DNA from: DATJPR01 sp963752915
GTDB taxonomy: Bacteria > Bacteroidota > Ignavibacteria > UBA10030 > UBA6906
Assembly (NCBI GenBank): GCA_963752915.1
Contig: CAVVZZ010000006.1
Location: 15,554-79,553, forward strand
Length of the DNA: 64,000 nucleotides
Direction of reading: 5' to 3'
Part shown: positions 36,371 to 45,323 of the stretch, in pieces
Position numbering within the stretch: position 1 is the stretch's first letter
Layout: the number at the start of each line of letters is the position of its first letter
The notes under the pieces: generated by a model
What the model was told of the DNA's origin: nothing
The model's database searches: none
What the model saw: only the letters and a program-made list of their open reading frames with translations
Program-made: the position numbers and the translations under genes

Positions 36371-37357
36371 TCAAGGCGCGAACACGTCTGTGATGAGGCT
36401 GTCGGCGTCAATCCCGTATCGTTCCGCGAATTGCTGCTGGCCACCTGAGCGTTCGAGGCCGTACATTGCCTCCAGTGTTCGAAGAAGGTTCACATGGGTT
36501 ACCCCTTTGCCTTCGTCGAATTCCCCGTGCCGGACGCGCGCGCCGGCAAGGAGTGTTGGAATTCTGTTCTTGATATCCCGGCGAGGGCTCGCGGGATCGG
36601 TGAGACCGATATACGCCGTCGAATCCGCATTCTCATCGAATGTCACGATCAGGAGGCTGTTGTGCGTTTTTGCCCACTCGTAATATGGGCCGATGTTCTT
36701 TGCCAGCCACGCATCGCCGTTCCTGACGCTCATCGCGATGTCCTTCGGCGGATCATGCATGTCGTTGACGAGGTTCGGCACAACGATGGCGACTGTGGGA
36801 AGCTGAGAAAAGTCCTGAGGAAATTGCGCGAACTGGAGGTTGCAGCAGGAGTCGACAGAACTTCCATTCGGGATGTTTCCGAAACTGATCCACGGTACGT
36901 GCTTCCTCGCATAATTCCCGGATCGATTGATCGCACTTCCGATCTCCGGAAGATCTTCTGCGTAACCGCGAAAGGTACGACCATTCTTCAGGAGCTGCGC
37001 CGCGAGGTTGCTCGAGAGGAAGGGATAGCTCGGGGAGTTTTTCGCGTCAGGAATCACGTCTTGAAAGCCGACTCCTTGGTTGCTTCCCGAAAAGAGCCAG
37101 AAGTAGTTCCCTTCGCTATTGTGTTCCTCGGCAAACATCTGGGTCAGTGTTGCCCCCTGCGCGGCAAGCTCACCATTGATGTACGGCGCAGATGCATTCC
37201 CGATAACCTGCTCGTAATACTTGTTCTCTTCGATCACGATCACAACATGATCGTACACCGGTAGGTTCGACGGCCAGACGCGGGCCGGGGGATTCACAAC
37301 CTTCTCATTCTGACATGCAAGCAATACGAGAGAAGAACAGAGCAGAAGAGCTCTCAT
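36371..37357 (-). CDS. Phosphoesterase/acid phosphatase lipoprotein (AcpA/phospholipase C family)
   Basis: The 328-residue product has a lipoprotein signal with lipobox LLAC (Cys15). The mature part starts with VYDHVVIVIEENKYYEQVIGN, the metal-binding opening of the phosphoesterase family (PF04185). MFAEEHNSEGNYFWLFSGS, VPNLVNDMHD, LLIVTFDENADS and the end of the domain (TLLAGARVRHGEFDEG, THVNLLRTLEAMYGL) follow in order. It should hydrolyse phosphomonoesters at the outer face of a membrane. No neighbour on the same strand is close enough to prove an operon. Confidence 0.92.
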   Translation of the reverse strand: MRALLLCSSLVLLACQNEKVVNPPARVWPSNLPVYDHVVIVIEENKYYEQVIGNASAPYINGELAAQGATLTQMFAEEHNSEGNYFWLFSGSNQGVGFQDVIPDAKNSPSYPFLSSNLAAQLLKNGRTFRGYAEDLPEIGSAINRSGNYARKHVPWISFGNIPNGSSVDSCCNLQFAQFPQDFSQLPTVAIVVPNLVNDMHDPPKDIAMSVRNGDAWLAKNIGPYYEWAKTHNSLLIVTFDENADSTAYIGLTDPASPRRDIKNRIPTLLAGARVRHGEFDEGKGVTHVNLLRTLEAMYGLERSGGQQQFAERYGIDADSLITDVFAP

Positions 37358-37585
37358 AGCATCAACTCCGCTTGATGTTGAACGATCAATGATTGCACTG
37401 ACCCGGAAGGCGGTACAAACCTGAAGGTCATAATGTATTCGTGAAAGGAGGAAGAATCAAGGGGGGATGCCCAACCCGCGGGGTGAGGAAGCGACACCGG
37501 TTGGGGAACGCCGGAAGAACGGCATATGTTAGAGTCTTTCAAGGCCTGTGAGCTGTCCCTGTCGATCTGTGCGAGGAAGGTCTCT

Positions 37586-39121
37586 ATGAAGCTCCCCCTC
37601 TCTGTCATTGCTCTTGCCACCGCAACTCTGGGCCCGGACTTCCTCTTCGTCCTGACTTGCTCTTGGGCAGCCCCGCTATCACCTCCTGCTTCAGGCGATC
37701 TCCGAGGGATTTATGTCGACAGCCGGATCAGCAATCTGACGAGAAAGGACTCCATCGCCCTCGCCCAATCGATGACCGTTCCTGGTGTGGACGGATTCAC
37801 GATGGTCGCAGGCTGGAAATATCTCGAACCTGCGAAGGGAATATTCTCCTGGGCTGCATTTGATGCATGGATGAAGACCGCCGTTTCCGCAGGAAAGAAG
37901 ATCGAACTCTCGATTCCAGCAATGTATGATACTCCGTCGTGGCTCTTCCTTCCTTCGCCCGACGGCGCAGGCCTCGTCCCGTTGGATTTTTCGTACACTC
38001 GCAGACCGATGGACACAACATGCCTCGCGGATACTCTTGCAGCCCCCTGGGATGTCGGCTTTCTCGCTCTCTGGGATGCAATGTTGGATTCCGTTTCCGA
38101 GCACCTCAAGAGCACCGGGATGTACGATGCCGTTGTTCTGCTGAGGCTGACAGGTATCAACAAGGATTCCGACGAATTGCATTTGCCTTCTGAAACATCC
38201 GGCCCACCCTGCTCCACAAACAACGTAGCCATCTGGCAGGCAGCCGGATATCGCCCTTCCAGAATCCTCGTCGCATGGGATTCTATCACTACTTCGTTCA
38301 AGCGATACTTTCCCGATAAATCATTCAGCGTCGCGATTATTGCGATCGCAGATCCTTTTCCTGCGATTGATGACAATGACTCTATTATAACAGGCACGGT
38401 TCCGAATCAGAATTTCCCGCTTCTCCAGCTCGCAGCCCGGAAATTCCCCGGTCATCTGGTGATCCAGAATAACACGCTCTATCCAAACATCTCCGCTCAA
38501 CCCGAAACCATCGCTTCCGCCGAGAGCCTGAAAACGATGATTGCATTTCAGACCAACCAGGATATTGCATTCCCGACGGGAAAAGGAGCCGCGTGCGGTG
38601 GACGGAACGATACGACGGTGTGTACTGACTCCACCTACCTGAACGAACTCCAAACCGGCATTTACCCCAAGGGCCCGGGTGACCGCCTGCGAGCGCAGTA
38701 TATCGAGGTCTTCGCTCCGAACGTTAATGCACTACCCGAAATTATCCTTCAGGCACATAATGAATTGGTCGCACCGACGACATCGGTTGTCGGACAATCA
38801 CAACCGACTGTACCCGGCCGATTTGCTCTCCGCCAGAATTACCCCAATCCCTTCAATCCGTCGACGATGATTCAATACACAATAGCGGGAACCAGGGGTT
38901 ACCTGCCCGCCGGTCAGGCGGGGGGAACTGGGGACAGCGAAGTACGGCTGATTGTCTATGATATGCTCGGTCGGGAGGTGGCAATTCTCGTAGACAAATC
39001 ACAGGTTCCCGGGACGTATGGTGTCAGGTTCGATGGTGCAAATCTTGCAAGCGGTATCTATACATATCGGCTGACTGCGGGGAACTTCGTTGCAGCGCGC
39101 TCAATGCTGCTATTGAAATGA
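37586..39121 (+). CDS. Secreted TIM-barrel glycosidase-like protein with T9SS domain
   Basis: The 511-residue product has a hydrophobic N terminus (about 3-30). A beta/alpha-barrel follows, starting with GIYVDSRISNL and FTMVAGWKYLEPAKGIFSW; this entry into the barrel resembles GH42 or other beta-galactosidase-like families. Candidate catalytic acids are not certain. The T9SS tail begins at FALRQNYPNPFNPSTM and ends in MLLLK. Between the IQYTI and EVRLIVYDML strands lies an insert containing YLPAGQAGG, coded by a GC-rich palindrome. AGGAAGG supports the ATG at 37586. It is likely exported to the cell surface. Confidence 0.8.
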   Translation: MKLPLSVIALATATLGPDFLFVLTCSWAAPLSPPASGDLRGIYVDSRISNLTRKDSIALAQSMTVPGVDGFTMVAGWKYLEPAKGIFSWAAFDAWMKTAVSAGKKIELSIPAMYDTPSWLFLPSPDGAGLVPLDFSYTRRPMDTTCLADTLAAPWDVGFLALWDAMLDSVSEHLKSTGMYDAVVLLRLTGINKDSDELHLPSETSGPPCSTNNVAIWQAAGYRPSRILVAWDSITTSFKRYFPDKSFSVAIIAIADPFPAIDDNDSIITGTVPNQNFPLLQLAARKFPGHLVIQNNTLYPNISAQPETIASAESLKTMIAFQTNQDIAFPTGKGAACGGRNDTTVCTDSTYLNELQTGIYPKGPGDRLRAQYIEVFAPNVNALPEIILQAHNELVAPTTSVVGQSQPTVPGRFALRQNYPNPFNPSTMIQYTIAGTRGYLPAGQAGGTGDSEVRLIVYDMLGREVAILVDKSQVPGTYGVRFDGANLASGIYTYRLTAGNFVAARSMLLLK

Positions 39122-39146
39122 CTCAATGAGGACCCCGCCATCGCTT

Positions 39147-39179
39147 TCTTCCTACTTCCTACGTCATACGTCCTACTCC
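39147..39179. repeat. Heptamer repeat, CTACTTC/CTACGTC type
   Basis: Imperfect seven-base units CCTACTTC and TACGTCC follow the 37586 gene. The orientation is opposite to the 15308 array. Confidence 0.65.
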
Positions 39180-39319
39180 AGGCATATCACAGCTGGTGTC
39201 CGGCAGCTTCGCTGTCCCTTTCCCTGCCCACTGTTCGTCATCAATGCATAGGATGACACAACCACCCGGTCATGAGCGACTGAGATTCCTGTATCATTCA
39301 CACAACAGTGAGGCACGTC

Positions 39320-39724
39320 ATGGCAAAAACCATCGTTCAAACCGTGAAATTCAATGCAAAGCCGGAGGTGCTCTATTCTCTTTATGCCGATTCGAAAAAG
39401 CATACGGCGGCCATCGGCGTGAAGTCAGAAATGAACATGAAGGTCGGTGGGAAATGGCGGGCCTATGACGGGGATCTGTTCGGGACGACCCTCGCAGTGG
39501 TTCGCAATCGGGTGATCGTCCAGACCTGGAGAGGGAATGATTGGAAGGCGGATCAGCCGGATTCTCTCTTTACGCTCTTCTTCGAAAAGGACGGGAAAGG
39601 CGGAAAGTTGACAATGGTCCACGCGAATATTCCGGACGATCAGTATGAAGGGATCAAGACCGGCTGGACGACATACTACTGGACTCCGTGGAAGAAATAC
39701 CTTGCAAAAAGAAAAGCTCAATAG
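39320..39724 (+). CDS. SRPBCC/AHSA1-like ligand-binding protein
   Basis: The 134-residue product has the AHSA1/START pattern: IVQTVKFNAKPEVLYSLYAD at the N terminus, VGGKWRAYDGDLFGTTLAVV in the middle, and GWTTYYWTPWKKYL as the long C-terminal helix. Such proteins bind hydrophobic ligands or assist Hsp90 homologues; no specific ligand can be named. GAGG precedes the ATG at 39320. The following DinB gene lies 116 bp downstream across a repeat-rich gap. Confidence 0.88.
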   Translation: MAKTIVQTVKFNAKPEVLYSLYADSKKHTAAIGVKSEMNMKVGGKWRAYDGDLFGTTLAVVRNRVIVQTWRGNDWKADQPDSLFTLFFEKDGKGGKLTMVHANIPDDQYEGIKTGWTTYYWTPWKKYLAKRKAQ

Positions 39725-39812
39725 CCGATAGTCAATGGATCCGTCCCGCCCATGGCGGGACGAGACCTCGTCTCGAACTCCGTTCGAGACGGGAAATAGT
39801 CAATAGTCAACC
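39720..39812. repeat. Heptamer repeats flanking GC-rich palindromes
   Basis: GTCAATG and AATAGTC-type units lie at both ends. Between them are GTCCCGCC-CAT-GGCGGGAC (39743-39761) and the palindromic string around GTCTCGAAC/GTTCGAGAC. The GGCGGG core matches the palindromes near tRNA-Leu and inside two T9SS domains. Confidence 0.65.
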
Positions 39813-39840
39813 GTACTATTCACCTAATGCAGAGGCAATC

Positions 39841-40329
39841 ATGACGGAAAAAGAGATGTTCCTGAACACTTGGCAACGGGAGTTCGGCACCACTATGAAG
39901 GTTCTGAAGCAGATGCCCCCCGAAAAGGCAGACTTCAGACCCGAAGCCCCGAAAGCGAGAAGCGCGAAGGAGATCGCCGCGGTGTTCATCCAGGAGCTTG
40001 GCCTTGTCGATGGCGTCGTGAAAGGAAAGATCGAGTTCGGCGCAACGCCCCCTGCATTCCCGGCGTACGGAGATTTCCTGAAAGCGTACGAGGCGAAGTT
40101 CAAGGAGTGTGAATCCAAAGTGCGCGGGATGTCGGAGAGCGATTTTAACTCAACCATCACCACTGCGGTCGGACCCAAACAGATGGCCGATGTCAGAAAG
40201 GCGGACATGCTCTGGATGACCCTGCACGACAACATCCACCATCGCGGCCAGTTCTCCATCTATCTTCGACTGGTGGGTGCGAAGGTTCCTTCAATCTACG
40301 GTCCTTCCGCCGACGAGCCCTGGATGTAG
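39841..40329 (+). CDS. DinB-family metal-binding protein
   Basis: The 162-residue four-helix protein contains FLNTWQREFGTTMKVLKQMP at the N terminus, FRPEAPKARSAKEIAA, and LHDNIHHRGQFSIYLRL, whose His residues match the DinB/YfiT metal site (third His ligand; thiol-S-transferase superfamily). Members act as thiol-dependent transferases or detoxifying enzymes; no substrate can be assigned. A terminator follows at 40347. Confidence 0.9.
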   Translation: MTEKEMFLNTWQREFGTTMKVLKQMPPEKADFRPEAPKARSAKEIAAVFIQELGLVDGVVKGKIEFGATPPAFPAYGDFLKAYEAKFKECESKVRGMSESDFNSTITTAVGPKQMADVRKADMLWMTLHDNIHHRGQFSIYLRLVGAKVPSIYGPSADEPWM

Positions 40330-40346
40330 CCCGTCTAAAACACGTG

Positions 40347-40378
40347 GGCCCCTGTTCGTGCGTAGACGAGCAGGGGCC
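40347..40378 (+). terminator. Terminator-like hairpin after the DinB gene
   Basis: GGCCCCTG (40347-40354) pairs with CAGGGGCC (40371-40378) over a 16-nt loop, followed by ATACTGTTT. The T run is weak. Confidence 0.5.
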
Positions 40379-40418
40379 ATACTGTTTCTAAGCGTGAGTC
40401 GAGGAAGGTCCGGACGGC

Positions 40419-40775
40419 TTACTTCCCCGTACCGAAGATCGTCCACGCCCTTTCCACAAAGAACGGGAAATCATCTTCGACACCAAGGTTCCGAGCGTAT
40501 TGCATCCGCGCCAGAACAGCCTTGAGAAATTCCGTATGGGTCTTTGACCTCATTGCAACTTTGTCGAGCTTGAGAATCTTAATATAGTCCGGAGTGATCA
40601 TTGCATTGCCTTCATCATATTCCCGAAACGCCCTGAATAGCTCGTATGAAAGGATGCAACAATCGTGCTCAAGCACAATCAAACTGCGGAATAAATGACT
40701 TTGGTTCGCGATATTTGTTGAATCTTCCCCCCGAAGCCCGAAAATACCTCTCGATTCGCACAAACACCCGCTCAC
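40419..40775 (-). CDS. Hypothetical protein, uncertain
   Basis: The 118-residue minus-strand frame has a protein-like C-terminal half (MITPDYIKILKLDKV, HTEFLKAVLARMQYARNLG, FFVERAWTIFG) with helix-like periodicity. The N-terminal part looks less natural and the true start may be internal. No family was recognised and no good ribosome binding site is visible. It could be the remnant of a longer gene. Confidence 0.35.
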   Translation of the reverse strand: MSGCLCESRGIFGLRGEDSTNIANQSHLFRSLIVLEHDCCILSYELFRAFREYDEGNAMITPDYIKILKLDKVAMRSKTHTEFLKAVLARMQYARNLGVEDDFPFFVERAWTIFGTGK

Positions 40776-40920
40776 TCAACAGGTGTCAACATCAGTTCCC
40801 GCCAAGACACTCATGCTCTTTTTGCAGAGCCAATCGGTCAATTCGCACCCCGAGGTGTGTACTTTTGGACAGCTGGGTGATTTTTTTCGCCTTCGCCTCT
40901 TCCCCGATTCCTGTTCCCTG

Positions 40921-41263
40921 TTACCTGATCACAAGCATCGCCTTCGTTGCCGAGACGTTACCCGCTGTGAGCCTATAGAAATACACCCCACTCGCCAACC
41001 TCGTCCCGTCCATTTTTACTTCGTACGTGCCCGCGGCCTGCTTTTCGTTGACAAGCTGCGCAACTACCCGCCCGAGAACATCATGGACCACAAGCCGTAC
41101 GTTCCTGTTCCCTGTCCCCTGCTATCGTATATCGAATGATCGTCGACGGATTAAACGGCCGCATATAAAGCTCATGAGGAACGTTTCCCCACGATGGCGT
41201 ATGAGCATATAACGCAAAACCGGTTCGACCAATCACCCGTCCGGGATTCCCTGGCTTCACCAT
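40921..41263 (-). pseudogene. Orphan T9SS sorting domain, frameshifted at a heptamer insertion
   Basis: One minus-strand frame reads RPFNPSTIIRYTIAGDREQE then stops. A second frame continues with VRLVVHDVLGRVVAQLVNE, GTYEVKMDG and RLASGVYFYRLTAGNV to a TAA at 40921. Together they make a nearly complete T9SS C-terminal domain. The frame break falls in a heptamer array (units CCCTGTT and CCCTGTC near 41100-41120). The body of the protein is missing upstream. Another short heptamer array overlaps the stop at 40908-40927. Confidence 0.85.
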
Positions 41264-41353
41264 GGTAACAACCCGATCACCCGGGATGGTTATGGCAGTG
41301 TCGTCGGCATCGACAGCTTGGGCGAATACATTAACCTGGATTCACGGTGTAAC

Positions 41354-42088
41354 CTACCTCCGAAGAGCGGCCTTGGAAAGGAGATAGTCGGGAACATTTG
41401 CATCGAGTTCCACGGAATCCATGTAGAACTCCGTTCCTTCCCCATCCTTAAGAACATCCTTGTAAAGGACCGACTTGGCGAGCCAATGGTGCTGCACAAA
41501 CATGACATCCCGCACTTCCATCGTCTTCAGGAGTTTGCCGCTTTTGGCGTAGAGATTCTCCCGTAACGGGATGTACCGCTCCTTGTCCACCCAAGCACGC
41601 CGGTGATCGTACGCAATGTCCTCCTTTTTCGCTTTCAGATCAAGAATCCAGCATTCGCGTCCTCGCAGCGTGTCCTGTCCTGCAATTGTTGCATTGTAGA
41701 TGTTCGGCAGGTGGGGGTCGTCCATCATATCTTCATAGGAAAGATCGGAACCCATCACCGACTGCCGGAGGAGGTGGCCGGAGATCATGATCGTCCGGTC
41801 GGTCGAGGGGGAATACTCCCACAGCATGTCCTTCAGCTTCAACATTTTTGTCCCCTGCTCACGGGCCGGGGCAAGAAATTCCGTGAAGGATTCATTCGAG
41901 CCGCGCTGCCACGACTTTGACTGCACCGTTCTCGTCTCCCGTACTCCGTGAATGACCATGCGGGACTCGGCGATCCTCGTCTGTGAAAACATGTTGTCAT
42001 CGACCTTGCGGAGGATCTCGTCGCCAGAAGGAGTCTGTTGAATAACAGACGGAAGAATGGCAAGCGCGAAGTACGCACTTCGGATCAT
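41354..42088 (-). CDS. LolA-like outer-membrane lipoprotein-sorting protein
   Basis: The 244-residue product has a short N-terminal signal (about 1-18) and a LolA-like beta-barrel half: DEILRKVDDNMFSQTRIAES, WQRGSNESFTEFLAPAREQG, RTIMISGHLLRQSVMGSDLSYEDMM and a final region KTMEVRDVMFVQHHWLAKS. This matches the outer membrane lipoprotein-sorting family that accompanies MacB/LolC-type permeases. Its ATG overlaps the stop of the permease gene by 4 bp (42085-42088). It probably receives a lipid or lipoprotein from the permease complex. Confidence 0.85.
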   Translation of the reverse strand: MIRSAYFALAILPSVIQQTPSGDEILRKVDDNMFSQTRIAESRMVIHGVRETRTVQSKSWQRGSNESFTEFLAPAREQGTKMLKLKDMLWEYSPSTDRTIMISGHLLRQSVMGSDLSYEDMMDDPHLPNIYNATIAGQDTLRGRECWILDLKAKKEDIAYDHRRAWVDKERYIPLRENLYAKSGKLLKTMEVRDVMFVQHHWLAKSVLYKDVLKDGEGTEFYMDSVELDANVPDYLLSKAALRR

Positions 42089-43380
42089 GTTTCAAGCTCC
42101 TTGAAGAGTTCTGCTGTGTGCCGTCGGTATATGCCGATGCCGGAGATCGCGGTCCCCAGGAATGTGGCCAGCAATCCCGGGATGAAGCCGATGACGAACG
42201 TGAACGTCGTAATCCGGGCCCGGATGATGTTCGGCAGCATCATCGTGCTATCCTTCAGCACCGACCCGATATCGAATCCCTTCACCTGCGCATAGTACGC
42301 GACAGCAAGTCCGATCCCGGTGCCTACCAGAGAACCGGTGAAACCGATAGCCAACGACTCAATGAGGAGCGAACCATAGACGTGAGTCTTGTCCTCTCCG
42401 ACGGCCAGCCGGAGACCGATCTCACCGTACCTTCTGAGGCTTCCTGTCAGCCCCGCATTCCAGAGAACAATCGACATTGCGAGAAGGAAAACGCCGATGA
42501 TGACCCCTGAGAACACATCGATATAATTGAGGTAGTCCGACAGGCCGCTCCTGATCCGCAGTGTCTCCATGACCGGAAGGAATTCCGCCCCCTTGGTCTC
42601 GTTGAATGCGGGAGAACCGCGGTGGAGGGCATTGAATGTCGCAGTGACGGCGTTCGCCCGTTCTTCATTGTAGACATCGTCCGGAAAGAACCCCAGGATC
42701 TCGCCTGCCCCTTGTTGCATGTCGAGTGCCTGCTGGATATCGGAGAGATCGGCGATGATCATTCCCTTGTCCATTGCCGAGACGCCGAATCGAATCGTAC
42801 CGGCGATCGCAAAGTTCGTCAGACTCATGCTGCCGTACATCGTCGAGCTGATCAGCGTCGCCGTATCTCCCGGTGCGACACCCAGCCGCACGGCGAGTTC
42901 CTCGCCGATCAGGATTTCTCCGCGGTTCCGGGGCAACCGTCCGCGCACGATTGCATCCCCGATATTGAGGACCTTCTTTTCCGGACTCGATGCAGAAAAC
43001 AAGTCAACGGCAATGCCGCTCACCGGCGCCTGTGCCCGTGTTTCACGGTTTGCATCCGGGATGTCGAGCAGCCCACCGAATGTGATGCGCGGAGTCCACC
43101 GAAGATCAGGGAAGTCCCTTCGCAGGCCGGTCAAGAGGGTGTCGATTCCGAGGAGCGCCAGGTCATTCGGGACCTGATCGGCATCTTTCGCGTACGCTCT
43201 TGTCATGACAGAGACATGTCCGGTGGTATAGTGCGCGGTGGACTGAATCATCAGGGACACGGCACCGTTGAGCCATGCCTGAAGAAAGACCGTCAGGAGA
43301 ACACCGAGAGACACGATCAAGAATGGGAACAACGATCGGGACCTGTCCCTCAAAAGTCCTTTGAGAAGGAAGCGGATCAT
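42085..43380 (-). CDS. FtsX/LolCE-type ABC transporter permease (second copy)
   Basis: The 431-residue product has an N-terminal membrane span (about 18-38), a large periplasmic MacB-like domain (about 40-275) and three C-terminal spans (about 290-420), the standard FtsX layout. IVLWNAGLTGSLRRYGEIGLRLAVGEDKTHVYGSLL, the cytoplasmic loop that contacts the ATPase, is well conserved in type. It overlaps both neighbours by 4 bp, so all three are translationally coupled. It should form a mechanotransmission or lipoprotein-release complex with the first permease and the LolD-like ATPase. Confidence 0.9.
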   Translation of the reverse strand: MIRFLLKGLLRDRSRSLFPFLIVSLGVLLTVFLQAWLNGAVSLMIQSTAHYTTGHVSVMTRAYAKDADQVPNDLALLGIDTLLTGLRRDFPDLRWTPRITFGGLLDIPDANRETRAQAPVSGIAVDLFSASSPEKKVLNIGDAIVRGRLPRNRGEILIGEELAVRLGVAPGDTATLISSTMYGSMSLTNFAIAGTIRFGVSAMDKGMIIADLSDIQQALDMQQGAGEILGFFPDDVYNEERANAVTATFNALHRGSPAFNETKGAEFLPVMETLRIRSGLSDYLNYIDVFSGVIIGVFLLAMSIVLWNAGLTGSLRRYGEIGLRLAVGEDKTHVYGSLLIESLAIGFTGSLVGTGIGLAVAYYAQVKGFDIGSVLKDSTMMLPNIIRARITTFTFVIGFIPGLLATFLGTAISGIGIYRRHTAELFKELET

Positions 43381-44550
43381 GAGAATCTCCCCCTCAAAGC
43401 GTCAGTCGGCTTCAGTTTCGCAATCTTCCTTGTCGGAACGAAGCTGACGACCGATGTCACGAAGCAGACGAGAAGCGTCGTCCCGAGAACGAGGGTTGGG
43501 GAATAGGCCGGGAAAAGCTTTTCCCCGATCGCAAATCCAAGAGTGTCCGTCGCATTGGGGAGCAGGAATCCCTGGGTGGCGCAAAAGGCAAGGAGAGGAA
43601 TGCCGTACAATGCTGCAACGAAAGCAGCGAGGACGCTGTGCAATGCACCTTCCATCGTGAACAGTTCGATGATGCGTCCTCTCGTCATGCCGAGCGCCAT
43701 CAACGTCCCCATTTCTTTCCTGCGTCGCCAGATTGAGAGCACCTGCGTGTCAAAAATCGCCAGCATTGCAAGGATCAGAAGGAGCAGATACATGATGCTT
43801 CCCCCGACGCTTTTCATGCGGACAAATGTGTGCAGGTCCTTCAGGAGGAATCCCAGATCCTTAAATACCCACCCCGAACCATCGCCGGCGGGGGCAACGC
43901 CTGGCTTCACAACGACGAGCGTCGCCTGACCGGGCGCCTGGGTGAACTGCTGGAGTCGGTCAAGGGGAATCCAGATCTGTTCATTGTCGATGTCCTGGAC
44001 ATTCGACCGGAACACATCAACGATTCTGACATCCCGCGCATCGAATGTGCCATGGACGTCCCGCCATTGGACGGTAATAATATCTCCCTTGTTCAATCCC
44101 GCGCTCTTTGCCATTCGGCTTCCGATCAGACCCGGCACTCCCCCGGAGGTGTCCTTCAAGAGTGCAGAAGGGATCGAAAGAACATGCTGATCGGGATCGA
44201 TGCCCTTGAGAAGAATCGAGCGAAAACGTCCTTGAGGGTAGATGGTTCCCCTTCTGATCAGGATAGCTGTCGGCAGAATCACGGGCCACCAGAGTGCGAA
44301 GATGTTCCGGAAGGGCGCCATGAGCGTCTTCCAGCGAGAGCGGGTCGAACGGATCATAGGCGCTGTGCCAGTATTGACCTCCCCCATAGAGCGCGGCGAT
44401 TGTCGAATGCTCGACCTGATCGTTCAATCCATCGTAGAAGCCCTGGAGAAAAATGATCGCAACGAACGAAAACGACAGGGCGAGCACGTTGAGCCAGGTC
44501 CGAAGACCGGCGTGCAGGAGATTCCGTAGCGCCAGTTTTAGCGTAAGCAT
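43377..44550 (-). pseudogene. FtsX/LolCE-type ABC permease (first copy) with a frameshift
   Basis: Two frames make one permease of about 390 residues. The first gives MLTLKLALRNLLHAGLRTW, the N-terminal span and the start of the periplasmic domain to about ALPEHLRTLVARD. The second starts about TAILIRRGTIYPQGRF and runs through the periplasmic domain, three spans and MGTLMALGMTRGRII to LKPTDALRGRFS. The switch is near 44262-44290, a net +1 base. The ATG at 44550 follows GAGGGAAACG; a GTG at 44562 overlaps the upstream ATPase stop. Genes on both sides are intact and coupled, so an assembly error is as likely as decay. Confidence 0.8.
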
Positions 44551-44558
44551 CGTTTCCC

Positions 44559-45269
44559 TCACGATGAAGAACGTTCTTCGAGACGCTCATCCTTCGAGAT
44601 TTTTCCATCCACAAGCGTCACCTTCCGTCGCAGATACCCGATCACCTTCTCATCATGGGTTGCAAAAACGAATGTGGTTTGGATGTCCCGGTTGAGCTGG
44701 ACCATCGTGCGCATAATGTGGTGAGAGTTTTCTGCATCCAGGTTCGCCGTCGGCTCGTCGGCGAGGACGATTTCCGGCTTTTTGACGACCGCCCGCGCAA
44801 TCGCAACCCGCTGACTTTGTCCGCCGGAGAGCTGCGCCGGCCGCGAGTCGGCGCGATCGGCGAGGCCGACCCATGCAAGCGCCTCCTGGACAAGCTGCTT
44901 TCGTCGGGCGGCATCGATGCCCTGCAGCAGCAATGGAAATTCCACATTCTCGTATACGGTATACACCGGGAGCAGGTTGAAGGTCTGGAAGATGAACCCG
45001 ATGTGCGCGTTCCGTAGCCGCGCGGCGTCCTTGTGGGATAGGGATTCGACTTTGCGACCCAGGACCTCAGCACTCCCTTGTGACGGCGCATCCAGCGCGC
45101 CCATGATATTGAGCAGCGTGGTCTTGCCGGATCCGCTCGGACCGACAAGACCCAGGAACTCTCCCTTCGTGACGGAAAGGTTGATCCGATCGAGAGCTTT
45201 CAGTTGGGTTTGCCCGAGCTTATACGTCTTGTCCAGATTCTCGACTTTGATCAGAATGGAATCTTGCAT
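44559..45269 (-). CDS. LolD/MacB-type ABC transporter ATPase
   Basis: The 236-residue protein has Walker A GPSGSGKT (about 43-50), Q loop FIFQTFNLLP, signature LSGGQSQRVAIARA, Walker B IVLADEPTANLD and the H loop FATHDEKV. YKLGQTQLKALDRINLSV at the start is typical of the LolD/MacB subfamily, which powers extraction of lipoproteins or export of substrates rather than import. It sits directly before its two FtsX-type permease genes in a TetR-led operon. Confidence 0.95.
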   Translation of the reverse strand: MQDSILIKVENLDKTYKLGQTQLKALDRINLSVTKGEFLGLVGPSGSGKTTLLNIMGALDAPSQGSAEVLGRKVESLSHKDAARLRNAHIGFIFQTFNLLPVYTVYENVEFPLLLQGIDAARRKQLVQEALAWVGLADRADSRPAQLSGGQSQRVAIARAVVKKPEIVLADEPTANLDAENSHHIMRTMVQLNRDIQTTFVFATHDEKVIGYLRRKVTLVDGKISKDERLEERSSS

Positions 45270-45323
45270 GTGATATCCTGCATTTCTGTAACGTAGTACT
45301 CAGGCGACAATGGCAATAGGAAT

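Noticed and set aside
36494..37264. Plus-strand frame antisense to the phosphoesterase gene
   Set aside because: The phosphoesterase has a lipobox and family motifs; the antisense text does not look like protein.
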